Source of the DNA: Symsagittifera roscoffensis
Lineage: Eukaryota; Xenacoelomorpha; Acoela; Convolutidae
Assembly: GCF_963678635.1 (NCBI RefSeq)
Contig: NC_087069.1
Span: 51,470,938 to 51,534,937 of the forward strand
DNA length: 64,000 nucleotides
Direction: 5' to 3'
The notes beneath the pieces were generated by a model. It saw only the letters and a program-made list of their open reading frames with translations, did no database searches and was not told the origin of the DNA. Numbering within the stretch: the first letter of the stretch is position 1; each line of letters starts with the position of its first letter. Of the stretch, positions 43,421-56,335 are shown in pieces. The position numbers were made by a program, and so were the translations under genes.

Positions 43421-43821
43421 TCAAAGATTCCAATGTCTTTCATTTTTCTTGCTATATAAATAAAGAGAATCAGAATATGAAACCGAGAATCTTTTTTCGT
43501 CCATCGGAGTTCCTATGAAACCCACGGCACGGCGATGACCAAGAATTCCACAACGACGACCCATCGGTGACGACCCACAGTTCCAAACAGCTTGACGTGA
43601 AAAAATTTTATTCAGAACTCCATCTGTTCGAGGTGACAAGTGACAATCCAAACTTGCATCGGTTCGACGGGACGCAATGATTTTGATCGCTGGATCGACA
43701 ACAAACGTCCCCGCTTTCCCCAGCCCAGAATTCTTCGCTTTTCCGATGATTGCGGCGTGTCAGCCACCCATGATAGTACCGATAGCGCCATGTTTTTCAA
43801 AATTACAAGAAACAAAACCAA
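43421..43821 (-). pseudogene. C2 peptide-precursor copy, frameshifted
   Basis: Minus strand. The first part keeps SSEKRRILGWGKRGRLLSIQ, parallel to the C4 precursor after its signal peptide. The RTD part (MDCHLSPRTDGVLNKIF) lies in another frame from about 43,651. There is no ATG at the signal-peptide position. Judged decayed. Confidence 0.5.
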
Positions 43822-43929
43822 AAAAAAAACAATTTTATTTCTTTTAATTTGCTTTTTTTTCTTTACGGAAAATCAAATTTTAAGTTTGATACGATTGTAT
43901 GTTTTAGCAGATGAAAGTTGGGTGAATAT

Positions 43930-43972
43930 TTGCTATTATTTATACGGTTGTTTTCAAACGATCTAAAGTCAA
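43930..43972 (-). promoter_or_regulatory. C2 promoter block with TATAAATA
   Basis: Minus strand: gactttagatcgtttgaaaacaa, then ccgTATAAATAAT (TATA at 43,937-43,944). Shared with C3 and C4. Confidence 0.6.
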
Positions 43973-45865
43973 CACAAAAAATACTAAATTCGTTAAGATA
44001 AATCTAAATTTCGTATAGACAAAAGTCTAGACTTAGTAGTGATCTACATTTGGCTTCTCAAGAAAATGGTTTCGCGGATTTCATACAACTCGCGCAACGA
44101 AAACTATTTTTAACGGATTTGTTCTTCTAAAACATCTAATCAAAGAAACTGTGCTACGCTTGAAAAAATTAGTTTGGTTATGTGCATCAGTCGACGAAAG
44201 ATAATTGGTTTGATGCTCGGCCTGAAAAACATTTTATTATTTTGATCGACATATGCAAAAGCTTACACAGTTGCTAAAAATGCATTACAATGTTTTTTAT
44301 TTACGTTCAAGCTGAAGCATTCTAGCAATTTTTTGATGTCTAAAATCAGGTAGACGATGTTTGTTGTGTTTTGGGTATTTCTTTCAAATTATTGTTTAAC
44401 ACAATTCATGAGATCATTTTTATGAGTTTTATAATATCTTCCAACACTTTTCAAGAAGTGAGAGATTAAATTGCAAAAATATCTGGTTACATAAGGTCTC
44501 GTATTAGAAAAAAAATCGATCATCGAGACGTAGAAGAATCCAACGAGAATAGATACAATTTTAACGGTTAATTTTTGAGGTATTTTATTAACAAACTACC
44601 TCAAAAGTTAACCCTGACGTTTGCAATTGTTGATCTCCTTCTTTGTCTCTTTGAAAGAAATTTCTTGCTTGCTTTTTTTGTAACTAGAGATGTTTTCTAT
44701 TTAATTTTGCATTTCTCGAAAAGTTTTGGAATTGAGGAAGTTGAAAAAAAAATTTTCTTGTGAAACAAAGCAAAATAAACTTGACTTTTTGGTCTTGTTA
44801 AATTGCTGAAAAGCGATTATTTTCTGATAACGTGAATGATATGTGCATGTTAAATTGCACTATCAAACAAGAGAACTATCTGAGCAAATATCATTAGAAT
44901 TGAATTTTGAAGGTAGATAAAAACGTAAATGACCTAACTTACATCACCCAACCAAAGAAATTTCCAAGCACACAAGAGCATTTCTGAAGAAAAACAATTA
45001 AATATGTTTGAAGCGCAATGATGGTGTAAAAGGACGAGTTCTTACAGAATCTCTTGCTTAAGTATCAATTCTGGTTGATTTGCGAAGAGAAAAGAAATTT
45101 TAAACGTAATATTTTTAACAGGCTTTTCTTTATTTTATGCTGATCTATGATTTGTAGGAATTGCAGATTTTATTTGGTCGAACACGGAATCTATCTGAAT
45201 AAAAGTTGGTCCAATTGTAGGTTTAGTTTAAAATTTTTAGAAAAAAAAAGAAAAGATCCAAATGAAATACTTTTTTTTCTGAAAATCGATCACGACTTGC
45301 CATTTGAAGAACAGAAAGTTACAATAGTATTTTTTATCCGGATAACCTTAAAGAAGTTTAGACAGTGAAATATGATTTTGTCAAACTGGACTCAATCTAG
45401 ACAGAAACTTATGAAGATAAAAGTTTTTTAGAATTTCAGCAGAACCTATGTTGTGAAATTTTTTGCGCTAACTTCGTGTTCACACTTTTACAAGAAGCAA
45501 TTAGTTGTGGCGCTTTCCGAGTAAATCAAAAGTACGCGAAATTTACTAGTTCAACTGTTGACAAAGCTAAACCAATATCAGGCTCTTTATTAGCTTTTAA
45601 AAAATAAAAATTGATGTTATCGTCTCAGCTTAAATAATTTATAGCTTAACGCAATATTGTACTTTAAGAAGACCAACTTTTTGTTTGCGCCAAGTTACGT
45701 AGATTAAACCCTTTTTAAACTCTGTCGGTTAAATTATGAGGCTCAATTTGATGACTCAGTTTGGACAATATCACCACTTAAGCTTTAAGAGCACAAAAAA
45801 AACAACTCGTTAGTCATTCCAAAATGAACAAACTGGCAACTTTCGAGACCCAATAAGTTATGCAA

Positions 45866-46260
45866 AGTCAAAACATAGATCAAACAGGGTCGAAACATAT
45901 GTCGAGCACAGTCAAAATTTACCAAGTTGTGGTCGAGAAAGACGAGATATAGGGCAACTGCAGTAGAAATATAGGTCGAGCACAGTCGAAACATATGTTG
46001 AGCACACTCGAAATAAAGGTCGGGCACAGTCGAAACGTAGGTTGGGCGCAGAAGAAACATAGGTCAAGTACAATCAAAACATAAGTAGAGCATAGTCGAA
46101 TTATAGGTCGAGTAAAGTTGAAACATAGGTCGAGCACAATCAAAGGTAGGTTGAGCACAGTCGAAACATAGGTCGGGCACAGTCGAAACATGAAGTAAAT
46201 CATAAAATCACAACACCTTCGAACTCAAAGTCAAAATATAAAGTCGAATCGGTCGAACAC
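45866..46260 (+). repeat. 22-bp tandem array
   Basis: About 15 imperfect units of GTCGAGCACAGTCGAAACATAG, several exactly 22 bp apart. The long minus-strand frames here (Cys/Leu/Ser-rich) are by-products of the repeat. Confidence 0.92.
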
Positions 46261-46609
46261 AAACAAAATTTTACCAAGAAATTGATTTTGTCGGACTTTT
46301 TTGAATCATTGTTTGCTGATCATCTTCAGGACCACCACAAAAAGGCCTGCACATGAGCCCAAAAAGTTTATTGTTTTTTTTTCGGGGCTTGGTCGTCAAA
46401 ACATTTAAGCAATTGTTCATATAAGAAACTTTAGGCCTTACCCTGCAGCTAAAAGTTTAAATCCAATTATTTTTTTAATTTTATTACAAAATGTTTGTTA
46501 CCTTTTCCAAGGATCAACTGTTTTGAAATGCTTTTCCTCATTAAAATTTTTTTTCGGTCATAAGCACTCCTCGGACGAAATCGGTCGAAAGTTTTTTCCG
46601 ATCAGAACA

Positions 46610-47510
46610 ATGGAAAATTTTTGATCGTCGAGAAAGTGAAAACAGGCGAAACATGCCTAACTTTGGTCGAGAAAAACGAAACATGTCTGCATGGAATCGA
46701 ATATACTTTTTAAAAAGGTTAGAAAAAACTTTCAAGAATATTGCAATATGTAGAACAAAAATCTAAAGAGAAAACGATTATACTGAAAACATATATATAT
46801 TTTAATCAATAATAATGGATCTGAGATGGATCGAATTAGTTTTGAAAAATTTTTGCTCTAATCTATGCGGGGTCGAAAAAAATACATTTAAAAAACAATT
46901 GGTCGAGAAACTCGAGAAAGTTGAAGCATATCAATTTTGGTCGAGAAGTTCAAATATATCTATGCGGTCTCGAAATAACAAAGAAGCAAAGAAACGGAGT
47001 CGAACAAAGTGAGACATTTTTATTGGGTCTAGAGAGTCGAACATTTTTTTGTTGGGTCGAGAAATATATTGGGTCGAGAAATCGAGAAATTTGGTCCAGA
47101 AAGTCGAAACATACCAAAACTCGGTGAAGAAAACCCAAAATTCGAAAATGTCGAGACCTTAATCAAGAGTCTTGACTCGAGGAGTAAAATCTTGACCTGT
47201 TTTTAGGAGGTAGCATCTTATTTACAGACAATCGCAACCGAATCACGCTTCATTCGGGCTCTATTTGTGACAATACAACCCTGTCCAGACTACTATTTTT
47301 AGGAATTCGAATTAACTTTGGCGCTTTGTGCGTTTAAAAATGAATTGAAACTCTGGATTCTAATCACTCATAATAGATCTGAGGTGGAGCAACTGAATAT
47401 CCGAAGAATTTGTTTTTATCTATGCGGAGTCGAAAAAACAAGCTTTTTGAAAACTCTCGGGCGAGAAAGTTGAGAAAGTCGAAACATATCGATTTTTGGT
47501 CCGGAAGGTT
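46610..47510 (+). repeat. Degenerate GGTCGAGAAAGTCGAAACATA array with interspersed unit
   Basis: The same 22-mer theme as at 45,866, in the form GTCGAGAAAGTCGAAACATAT, scattered through the region. It is combined with a block that includes gtagcatcttatttacag and caaccctgtccagacta (47,210-47,310), and with ataatggatctgag at 46,812 and a diverged form at 47,370, giving a higher-order unit of about 560 bp. Confidence 0.75.
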
Positions 47511-47639
47511 TCATCGGATGATATTTTTTTTTGTGCCGAATTATTATTTTTTGGGAAATATGCGGAGTTATTATCAAGCGGAATATGCGGAATTATAATT
47601 TTTTGACATTGGAAGACATGCTGTTGAAATAAGATTTTT

Positions 47640-47840
47640 TAGAGTGTTATCTTTTTTGCATCTCGAAGCAATGATTTCGGGTCGCAGTATCGACAGTGAG
47701 CGTCCCCCCTTTCCCAATACCAGAAGTCCTCGCTTTTCCGAGAGTTCCGTTAGCGTCATGCTTAATAAAATGATAAGAAACATAGCCAAAGATATGGTAT
47801 TTTTTTTTAAATTGATGCTATTTTTCTTGCGGAAAGTCAA
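47640..47840 (-). pseudogene. C3 peptide-precursor copy
   Basis: Minus strand: SLAMFLIILLSMTLTELSEK, then RGLLVLGKGGRSLSI, aligned without gaps to the C4 product over 45 residues with roughly half the residues identical. The C4 start ATG is not kept; the next Met lies inside the leader. The RTD repeat is lost and replaced by unrelated sequence. Confidence 0.5.
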
Positions 47841-47907
47841 ATTTTAAAATTGATACATCTGTATGGTTATTTATCTAAATTTTTATTGAAAATATTTGGA
47901 TGAAAAA

Positions 47908-47950
47908 TTGATAATATTTATACGGATGTTTTCAAGCGATCTAAAGTCAA
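47908..47950 (-). promoter_or_regulatory. C3 promoter block with TATAAATA
   Basis: Minus strand: gactttagatcgcttgaaaacatccg, then TATAAATATTAT (TATA at 47,915-47,922). Confidence 0.6.
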
Positions 47951-49079
47951 TAATAAAAGTTGCTGTAGCTTTTAAATGAAGGCCAACAAAAATGTAAACT
48001 TCTTCGCTTTACAGTCTGACCTAAAGTTGAAGGTATCTACTTCGTCTACAAATACTTTCTGCTGACAATTGTTTCACACAACTTTGTACAATTCACACAT
48101 TGAAGGCTCTTTTATAACGGATTTGGACTTTTGAAACATTTAATCAAGGAAAATGGGCTATGCTTGGATGAAAACAACCAGTTTACGAGCATCAGTCATC
48201 AGATACTTGGTTTCATGCTTGGCAAAAAAATTCCAATGTAATTTTGATTGACATATGCACAAACGTAGTAAAATTGACAAAAAAAAAATGCTGTCCATTG
48301 AATTATTTTCTTAATCAATTTAAGGCTGAAGCATTCCAGAAGTTTTTTGATGTTTGAAATCAGGTAGACAATATTTATTGCCTTTTTGGGAAATTTAGGA
48401 CAACAAAATTGTTTTTTCGTTAATTTCCTACTAGTCTCGTAATTCGTTTTTTCTAAATTGAAAAAGTTTGTAACTAGAGATTTTTTCAATTTATCTTTGC
48501 ATTTCACGAAAAATTTTGGAATCTATGGTATTTTGAAATATTTTTTTTCTTGTGAATCAATTCAAACTTAAACTCAATTCAATTCAATGGCCCAGTTAAT
48601 GTTGTTGAAAGTTGAATAATTTCTGATGATGTTAACTATATGCATGCTGATTTGCACAATCAAACAAGAGAACAATGAAATAGCCTAATGGCTGAATTTT
48701 GAAGGTAACTTTTTGTTCAAATCTGAGTCTTTTACATCACCTAACTATACCAATTGCCCAAACCCTAGAAGCATTTTTGATGAAAAACAAACATGTCGTT
48801 TGAAGTACAGCGATGACGTAAGAGGACGAGATCTCTCTTGATTTCTAGATTCAAATAAATCAATTCTGACCAATTTCCCTGCAATGTGAAGAAAGAGAGG
48901 GAAAAAACGGATTATAATTTCATACGCTTGTTAAAAGCTGCTTTTTGATTTGCAGGAGCCGCAACTTTTAGTTGTTGAGTCAGGGAATCTAATTAGTAGT
49001 ATCTGTTGAATGATTTCAGCCGGGAAGGGGAAGAGGACCGCCATCTATAACCCACATAGGCTATAGAGTATCCGGTCCT

Positions 49080-49500
49080 ATGTTTTAACATAGGGAATAG
49101 ATTTCCCAATGTATTAAGATAGGGAATAGGTTTCCCAATGTATTAAGATAGCAGGTTTCAGATGGTAAGTTTCAGATGGTAAGTTTTTTATGGCGCCCGA
49201 ATTTTCCATGTATAGTGTATAGATTTCCCTATGTTTTAATAAATTGTAGGGTTTTAAGAGCTCATTAAGATAAAGAAAAAAATTCCTATGTATTAAGATA
49301 CGGAATAGGTTTTCTATGTATTAAGATGGTAAGGTTTGAGATGGTATAATTCAGAAAAATTTTTAGCGCCCGATCTTACCATGTCTTGAGATATTGTTTA
49401 GGTTTCACATGTATTACGTATAAGGTTTAGAAATCCATGATGATAACTCAGGGAATATGTTTCCCAATGTATTAAGATAGGGAATGGTAAGGTTTTAGTG
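49080..49500 (+). repeat. Minisatellite of about 27-bp units
   Basis: Repeated atgtattaagatagggaata plus ggtttccca, alternating with tcagatggtaagttt units. It decays toward the right end. Confidence 0.85.
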
Positions 49501-50069
49501 TGATGGTAAGAGAATGGTGACAAAAACGGTGAGAATGGTCGCAAAAGTCTCGGCACGCGTTATGTAATTTTTGAAGTATTATGTGTAGATTTTGTAATGA
49601 AGGTATGATGTTTTTTGGTTCAAGGTAAGTCAATGGTAAGATGTGCAAAGTTTGGATTTTTTTTTTTAAAAAAGTGAAATTTTTTCCAAAATTTTTTTAA
49701 AACACGAAATGGTTTGATTATTTTGTCTTAATACCTATTTCATTAGTTTATCTTATTTTATCGAACAATACTCAATCTAGCTGAAACTATGCTGAAACCT
49801 ACTGAGACCTCGAAAAAAATAGTCTTTGCAAGTTTTTGAGAAAAATTGCAAAAAAATCAAGCGTTTAGAAAGAATTGTAGAAATCTCAAGGTTTTGGTTT
49901 TTGTTGTTGCTTTTGATCTAATTGAAAAAGTTTACATACGTGTAGAGTTTAAACTTAGGCTCAATTTGTATTTTATGGATTTTTCCACAATTTTCTCTTT
50001 AAAAATTGAAATACGATATAGTTTAGCCTAACTTGACCTAAAAAGCAAATTTTGTAATTCTCTGAACAT

Positions 50070-50964
50070 AAAACTGTACTAATCCATGAACACTTTTACA
50101 AGCACTAAACAAGAAAAACTTCGAAATAGTAACTAGGCAGAATCTTTCAATTAGTCGATGTTTTATGAATATCCAGTTTTTCTTAAAAATTCAACACAAA
50201 AACTTAAGCACTCCTTAGCATATGTTATTCACTTTTAATCCAAAATTATGGTAACAAAATCTCCACAAGCTTGCAAACAATGGAATTTTTTAGTGTCAAT
50301 AAAAGATTTTCGGATCGATTTTCATTGAAATTTTCTTGAAAAACTGAACTCAATTGTTGCTGGTTTTGTCATCAGTCAGATGTTTTGAATGAAAAAAATG
50401 ACAGATCAAGAATAGTGATGTAAACACTGTATAATTTTAACTAGAATTTTTCAATTTTTTGTCTAGACTTATCAGATTCACTAAAATTTATTATTCAAAG
50501 TCTTTTTTCCTAAGTTTTTATTCTAAAAGTCTACTAATTTTACCTTCATTTGGAGTAATTTTCGAGACTGCTGAGCATATAATTCATTGTTATATTGACA
50601 AGAAAAGCGCTTCTTTTTCATTTGATTAGTGAATTTGGTTCTGATCTACATTGTTTGGTTCTGATCTACAAAGCTCTTTAAAATCGGTGATTACTTCATT
50701 CTGATTGGTTATTACCACAAATATTAACTGTGAAGGAACGCTCGATTGTTTGATATCAAAATTACTGAAAAATCCATGAGACAAAGAGCTCAATTCTGAT
50801 TGGTTGAGGTTAAATTTGCTAAACATTCCATGACCATTGAAGCTCGATTCTGATTGGTTGATATCAAAAAAGATAAAAATTTCCTGATAATTAATGCTCG
50901 ATTCTGATTTGTTGATGTTTTTGAAACTCCATGGTTGGCTTGGATGATTTTTATTTCAGCTAGG
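50070..50964. repeat. Direct duplication D, copy 1
   Basis: It matches 52,743-53,637 at a constant offset of 2,673 bp (895 bp, few substitutions, no net indel). The right third is itself a tandem of units of about 54-63 bp with ctcgattctgattggttga. Minus-strand frames with recurring TNQN come from these units. The interval 50,965-52,742 between the copies shows nothing recognisable. Confidence 0.93.
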
Positions 50965-52742
50965 CAATAAGTGCAATTGAGCAATAAGTGCAATTTTCAT
51001 TAAAAGTTCTAGATCAAACTCCAAGATCCAAGTCCTTCTCAGTTTTATCTCAAAGATTAACCCCAACTTGTAGAAAAAGTACAATTTCTGAGAAGTTTGT
51101 AACACTTTTTTTAATTTAAATTTAATTTCAGATCATTGATAAAAAATGAACATTATCTTGCTAAAATTGACAAAAAATGGGGTAATTTATTCTTCAAAAT
51201 GAATTAAATTGTATGATATTTAACAAAGTCTTCTTCAAAACTGATGATTATCTCTTTTTTGCTTCTACAACATAATTTTATGGTTTTCCCGTAGAAAGTT
51301 TCAAAGTCCTAATCTTATTCTTGCGTTCTGTTTATTGCACTATTTCGCTACTGATTTCACTTTGCAGGAGAAGCTAGTCAGAACTGAGGAATTTAGGAGA
51401 AAATAGTATCGATTGAACGAACAATTTGCTGGCAATGATAAAATTAGATTTGAAAACGTCTAATAATTACCATGAAATTTGCACAGGTTCTCCTTTAGGT
51501 TCCCTTGTTTAGTTGCTACTGCAAAATATTTCAGCAAAAACACAAGTTTTGTTATCATTAACTATCACTTTTTTTGCAAATAATTTATTAAATCGCTTTT
51601 TGTTCTTGATTGTTCGGAAGTTTTCTCAAAAAGTCTAAGTAGAATATAAAGCTGTACTTTTTTGTTTATTTTTTAGAAAATATTAAGAGCAGCTCTATTG
51701 TTTTCAGTCTGCAAAACTTTGGAAATAGAATTACGCAAAGGAACTTTGTTCCATTTTTATGCAATGTTTATGAACTTCTATAAGATTTAATCTCAAAAAA
51801 TTGATTAGTGAAAGAAAATCGAGGTGAAAACTGTATCAATTGAATAATTTTGCGAAGTTTATTAAGCAAAAAACTAGTTCTACGTAATTTTCTAATTGAA
51901 AAAAAATTGATGCTGTTCGAAACTAAGTTTTCACTGTCTGTCTAATTGAACTTTTTACTGTTAAAAATCATATAATTAGGAGATCACACATCTGGTTCTG
52001 CTGAAGTCTTAGTTTGTATAGAAAACTTCCGCAATCTTGATATCATTATCTCTAAAAATTTTTCTACATCATTTTTTTCAAAATCCAAAATAATGAAATG
52101 TAGATCTTGAAAGCAAATTTTTGATTTCTACCCTGTGTATCATCTTCCAAGAGATGTCAGAATTGGGCTATCTTCACACAAAGGATTCTCAAAAATCTGA
52201 AAATTCATATAAATTTAACTTGTATATCAAATGACAGAAAGTTTTCCAAACATTCCAATTTTACATTGGATTTTATCTCAAGATGTAATTTATAAGCTGA
52301 GCTTTCGTAAAGTTATCTCTTAACACCTAGGGAATTAATTTGACTTTCTATCTCATATTGATTTTTTCTTAGTTTCTGCTTCATCTACTATCTTCCAACT
52401 TAATCCAACTTGATCGAAACTTTTTTGAAAATTGAGTTTTAGATGAAAAAATTTATCATTTCAACTAACGTTCATTAACCCGAGGCAGAATTAAAACCAT
52501 TTTTTTAAAAAAACACTTCAAATGACTTTCTCAACCTCATAACTGTATGTTGCTGTCTCAACTCTTAGTTTCTATATTGAAGTATTTTTTGGTTGTTTTT
52601 TATTAAATTGAAGTTTTCAAAAGTTAGCAACAACATATATTTTTTAATCTTTTCTAGGTCAGCTATGAATTTCTTTTCTGAAATCGTGAAAAAAACAGTT
52701 CAAAATCATAATTCTGAATAAGTCATCCCTCATTTTCTGCTT

Positions 52743-53637
52743 AAAACTGTACTATTCCATGTACAATTTTACATGCACTAAACAAGAAAAACTTCGAATT
52801 AGTAACTAGGCAGAATCTTTCAATTAGTCGATGTTTTATGACTATCCAGTTTTTCTTAAAAATTCAACACAAAAACTTAAGCACTCCTTAGCATATGTTA
52901 TTCACTTTTAATCCAAAATTATGGTAACAAAATCTCCACAAGCTTGCAAACAATGGAATTTTTTAGTGTCAATAAAAGATTTTCGGATTGATTTTCATTG
53001 AAATTTTCTTGAAAAACTGAATTCAATTGTTGCTGGTTTTGTCATCAGTCAGATGTTTTGAATGAAAAAAAAGACAGATCAAGAATAGTGATGTAAACAC
53101 TGTATAATTTTAACTAGAATTTTTCAATTTTTTGTCTAGACTTATCAGATTCACTAAAAGTTATTATTCAAAGTCTTTTTTCCTAGGTTCTTATTCTAAA
53201 AGTCTATTAATTTTACCTTCATTTGGAGTAATTTTCGAGACTGCTGAGCATATAATTTATTGTTATATTGACAAGAAAAGCGCTTCTTTTTCATTTGATT
53301 AGTGAATTTGGTTCTGATCTACATTGTTTGGTTCTGATCTACAAAGTTCTTTAAAATCGGTGATTACTTCATTCTGATTGGTTATTACCACAAATATTAA
53401 CTGTGAAGGAACGATCGATTGTTTGATATCAAAATTACTGAAAAATCCATGAGACGAAGAGCTCAATTCTGATTGGTTGAGGTTAAATTTGCTAAACATT
53501 CCATGACCATTGAAGCTCGATTCTGATTGGTTGATATCAAAAAAGATAAAAATTTCCTGATAAGTTTTGCTCGATTCTGATTGGTTGATGTTTTTGAAAT
53601 TCCATGGTTGGCTTGGATGATTTTTATTTCAGCTAGG
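52743..53637. repeat. Direct duplication D, copy 2
   Basis: Partner of 50,070-50,964. Segments of it also occur inverted at 53,940-54,012 and 54,085-54,360. Confidence 0.93.
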
Positions 53638-53701
53638 CTAAATAGCATATCCATTCTGATTTTCATTCACGTTAAAATCAATTGGTTAAGAAAGTTGCTG
53701 T

Positions 53702-53830
53702 TTTACTCAGTTTTATTCATTTTTCGAGGCTATTCAACTCTTCTTATCTAAGGGACTTTCTGAATCTCTTACTTATTCTTTCTTTACTTATTGAGATGTC
53801 GTCACTGAATAGAAACGAAAGAGTTGCATG
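53702..53830 (+). repeat. Left arm of 128-bp inverted repeat
   Basis: Reverse complement of 54,379-54,506 with few mismatches. It contains the ATG (53,796) of the zinc-finger ORF. The right arm has ATT where the left has ATG. Confidence 0.9.
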
Positions 53831-54032
53831 TTATGAATGTGGCAGAGATTACACTCGCTCAGGCGCATCAAGACATCGTAAGCACTGTGGCGTTTTAAAG
53901 TGTTCCATTTACAAATTTTATACATATAGCAGCAAAGAACTCACTAATCAAATGAAAAAGAAGCATTTTTCTTTCAATATAAAATTAAATTATGTGCTCA
54001 GCAGTCTCGAATTATTCAGTGAAGATAAGTGA
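53796..54032 (+). pseudogene. Short zinc-finger ORF, second finger decayed
   Basis: From the ATG at 53,796 (an upstream in-frame ATG at 53,682 gives a less plausible hydrophobic lead) the product starts MSSLNRNERVACYECGRDYT. The first finger is CYEC...RHRKH. A second finger-like segment has lost two ligands: it shows C-S-I-Y where C-x2-C is expected, and NQMKKKH where a His pair is expected. The last third lies in an inverted piece of repeat D, so the C-terminus is not native. Probably a broken copy of a zinc-finger gene or transposon ORF. A different C2H2 ORF starts at 63,890. Confidence 0.45.
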
Positions 54033-54035
54033 AGG

Positions 54036-54732
54036 TTGTATATTTTGATAATTTTTTTTCACTGGTTAGAAATAGAACAAATCGAAAGTATCGGTCCAAA
54101 AGAAGATAAAATTAATAGACTTTTAGTGTAAAAACCTAAGACAAAATACTTTGAATAATAATTTTTACTGAACCTGATAAGACAAAAAAAAATTGAAAAA
54201 CTCTAGTTAAAACTTTACAGTGTTTACATCACTATTCTTGATCTGTCATCTTTTTCATTCAAAAGTTCTGACTGATGACAAAACCAGCAACAATTGGGTT
54301 CAGTTTTTTCAGAAAATTTCAATGAAAATTGATCCGAAAATCTTTTATTGACACTAAAAAACTTCATTGGTTGCAAGCCATGCAACTCTTTCGTTTCTAT
54401 TCAGTGACGAAATCTCAATAAGTAAAGAAAGAATAAGTAAGAGATTCAGAAAGTCCCTTAGACAAGAAGAGTTGAACAGCCTCGAAAAATGAATAAAAGT
54501 GAGTAAGAAGTAATCACCGATTTTATAGAGTTTTGTAGATCAGAACCAAACAATGTTCATAAAACTTCCCAATCAATCAGTTTTAACAAATTTTTTAAAA
54601 TACTAACAATTTGAAGTTGACTGGTTTATTCTCTTTTTTCGATACTCATATCAATTTTTTTAATTGTTGGTCAACATTTTTTTGATTTTGTTCTATTTCT
54701 AACCAGTGAAAAAAAAATTATCAAAATATACA
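54036..54732. repeat. Second inverted repeat, 45-bp arms, overlapping the first
   Basis: The left arm 54,036-54,082 (tgtatattttgataatttttt, then cactggttagaaatagaac) is the reverse complement of 54,686-54,732. The right arm of the 128-bp repeat (54,379-54,506) and an inverted D fragment lie between. The result is a mosaic of nested inversions. Confidence 0.85.
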
Positions 54733-54908
54733 ATTTTATCATTTTTTTGGGTATACTCTAATATTGTAATATAAACAACTGGAAGACTTTTAAAATTGAA
54801 TAATCAAAAAAGTATATTCTGACAAATCTAGATTTTGTGTTGGTATTAAATTCAAAACAAATCGAAATGATGCTTCTTATCTTCAATTTTTGTTTCATAT
54901 GTATGTTG

Positions 54909-55235
54909 CTACTTTATATACTCTATTACAGATGTCGAGCTCCTGATCAATAATTGAATCTTTGCCAGTTTTGGCCTCATATATAGGTACGAGTCCAACG
55001 TTTTCAGCATCGTGAATAACAGTATTCCGGATATTTTTTCTCCTTCGTTTTCACTAAGGTAGACTTGTTGAGACTTTTTAAATTGTCCCAAATCAAAAAT
55101 TTTCAGTTGTTGAAAGCAGGATTCAAAATAAATTTTCCCCTTGTAAGAATTTTGGAACCAAAAAATTATCCCACTTCTTGTTTGATTTTTTGAGATTTCA
55201 ATAAAACTGCGACTAGTTTCTTTTCTTGAGTACAT
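54909..55235 (-). CDS. 108-codon ORF of unknown nature
   Basis: ATG-started minus-strand frame, MYSRKETSRSFIEISKNQTR onward, with no domain I recognise and no second copy in the window. Composition is ordinary for AT-rich DNA, so it may be chance. The following 55,236-56,039 shows no gene. Confidence 0.2.
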   Translation of the reverse strand: MYSRKETSRSFIEISKNQTRSGIIFWFQNSYKGKIYFESCFQQLKIFDLGQFKKSQQVYLSENEGEKISGILLFTMLKTLDSYLYMRPKLAKIQLLIRSSTSVIEYIK

Positions 55236-56129
55236 TTTTGAAGAGCAAACTAAACAGATGAACAGAAAAGAGAGAAATGGTTTTGAGATTAAATGAAAAT
55301 GGAAGTAAACAATATGAGTCCTTCAATCAACCATTAAAGAAAATAGAATAATAGAGAGAGCAGTTTCCAATTATGGAATGGTGTGGGTTTTAGTGTTCGT
55401 ATATGAATCCACAATTCTCAGCAAAAATCATTGTTCCGGATGGCTGTTGCTATGAGTCAAACTCCTCTCAGCTTTTATTCAGATTAATGTCAAAAATTGC
55501 TATTTATTTCCGTTTCCAGTGATTTTTACGAAAAATTTAGAGTAACCCAAGATTCCTGTGTGTCTACCCACATTGTTTACTGTTCTTCGGAAAACTGTAA
55601 GATCCACATACTTCTGATTGGTTCATCTTTCGATCAAGTTTTCTAAAGATTGGGTAATTTTCATTTCACATACAAAATTATCGATTTTCTTTATTTTTTG
55701 TGCAAATACAGATTTTATTCGAATGTTATTTCATCAACTGGCGAATATTTTAACAACTTGACCGCTCTGTTCATCACAATTTGAAACTGAAAGAAGCAGA
55801 AAAAATGACAAGCGTTGCGAAGATAAGGCTGTTACGCAAAAAATCCAAATGTCATGATTTTTATTCTAACCGGAAACTGGCTTTCATGAAAAATATCGGT
55901 TCAGCTTTTCTGGAAAGAGTTCATAAAGTACAGAATTCGAAACTCATACTTAACATGATTTTTTTAAAATTATTTGACTGTTTTTTGATGGTTATGGACA
56001 TGTAAATAAACCTCATGTCAATTTTTCAATAAAAAACTAGAAAACTTTTTGATAATTCAAATATTTTCGCTCATGCAAAAAAGTTCATTGTTATTGAGGA
56101 ATTTGCAAAAATCTATTCAAACTTGTAAA

Positions 56130-56335
56130 AAAAACGTAATGTTTCTTCTGCAAAAAAGTTTCAAATTTTTTAACAAGTTGCAAAATTGTTTCAATTTTTT
56201 CAGACAAAATGCGAAAAGTGTTTCAATTTTTATGACAAAATGCGAAAAGTGTTTCACTTTGTTCGAGAAAGTGTGAAAAGTGATTCAGTTTTTTCTACAA
56301 TGTGCGAAAAGTGTTTGAGTTTTTTTTGAGAAGAT
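56130..56335 (+). repeat. Tandem array of about 38-bp units
   Basis: Repeated gcgaaaagtgtttcaattttt units, with variable start such as acaaaat or gaaagtg. Local minisatellite. Confidence 0.8.

Larger units (their letters stand above)
42617..45775. repeat. Family C unit, copy C2
   Basis: It matches C1 over the first 2.4 kb, and C4 over its full length to the landmark gatgactcagttt. It is about 3.15 kb long and the best reference copy for the unit. Confidence 0.9.
47530..49010. repeat. Family C unit, copy C3, truncated
   Basis: More diverged copy. It shares the peptide region (47,640-47,840), the promoter block (47,900-47,950), the segment with caatcaaacaagagaac and the segment tttgatttgcaggagccgc. 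It ends at about 49,010, where a minisatellite begins, earlier than C2 and C4. Confidence 0.75.

Noticed and set aside
45785-46203. Two minus-strand Cys/Leu-rich frames of 91 and 94 codons
   Set aside because: They are the translation of the 22-bp array in shifting registers, with no start context and no conservation beyond the repeat.
49080-49500. CRISPR-like regular repeats
   Set aside because: Eukaryotic context, units contiguous without unique spacers, and decaying. It is a minisatellite.
50626-50993. Minus-strand frames with recurring TNQN
   Set aside because: They follow the ctgattggttga tandem units of duplication D; both duplicates share them only because the DNA is nearly identical.
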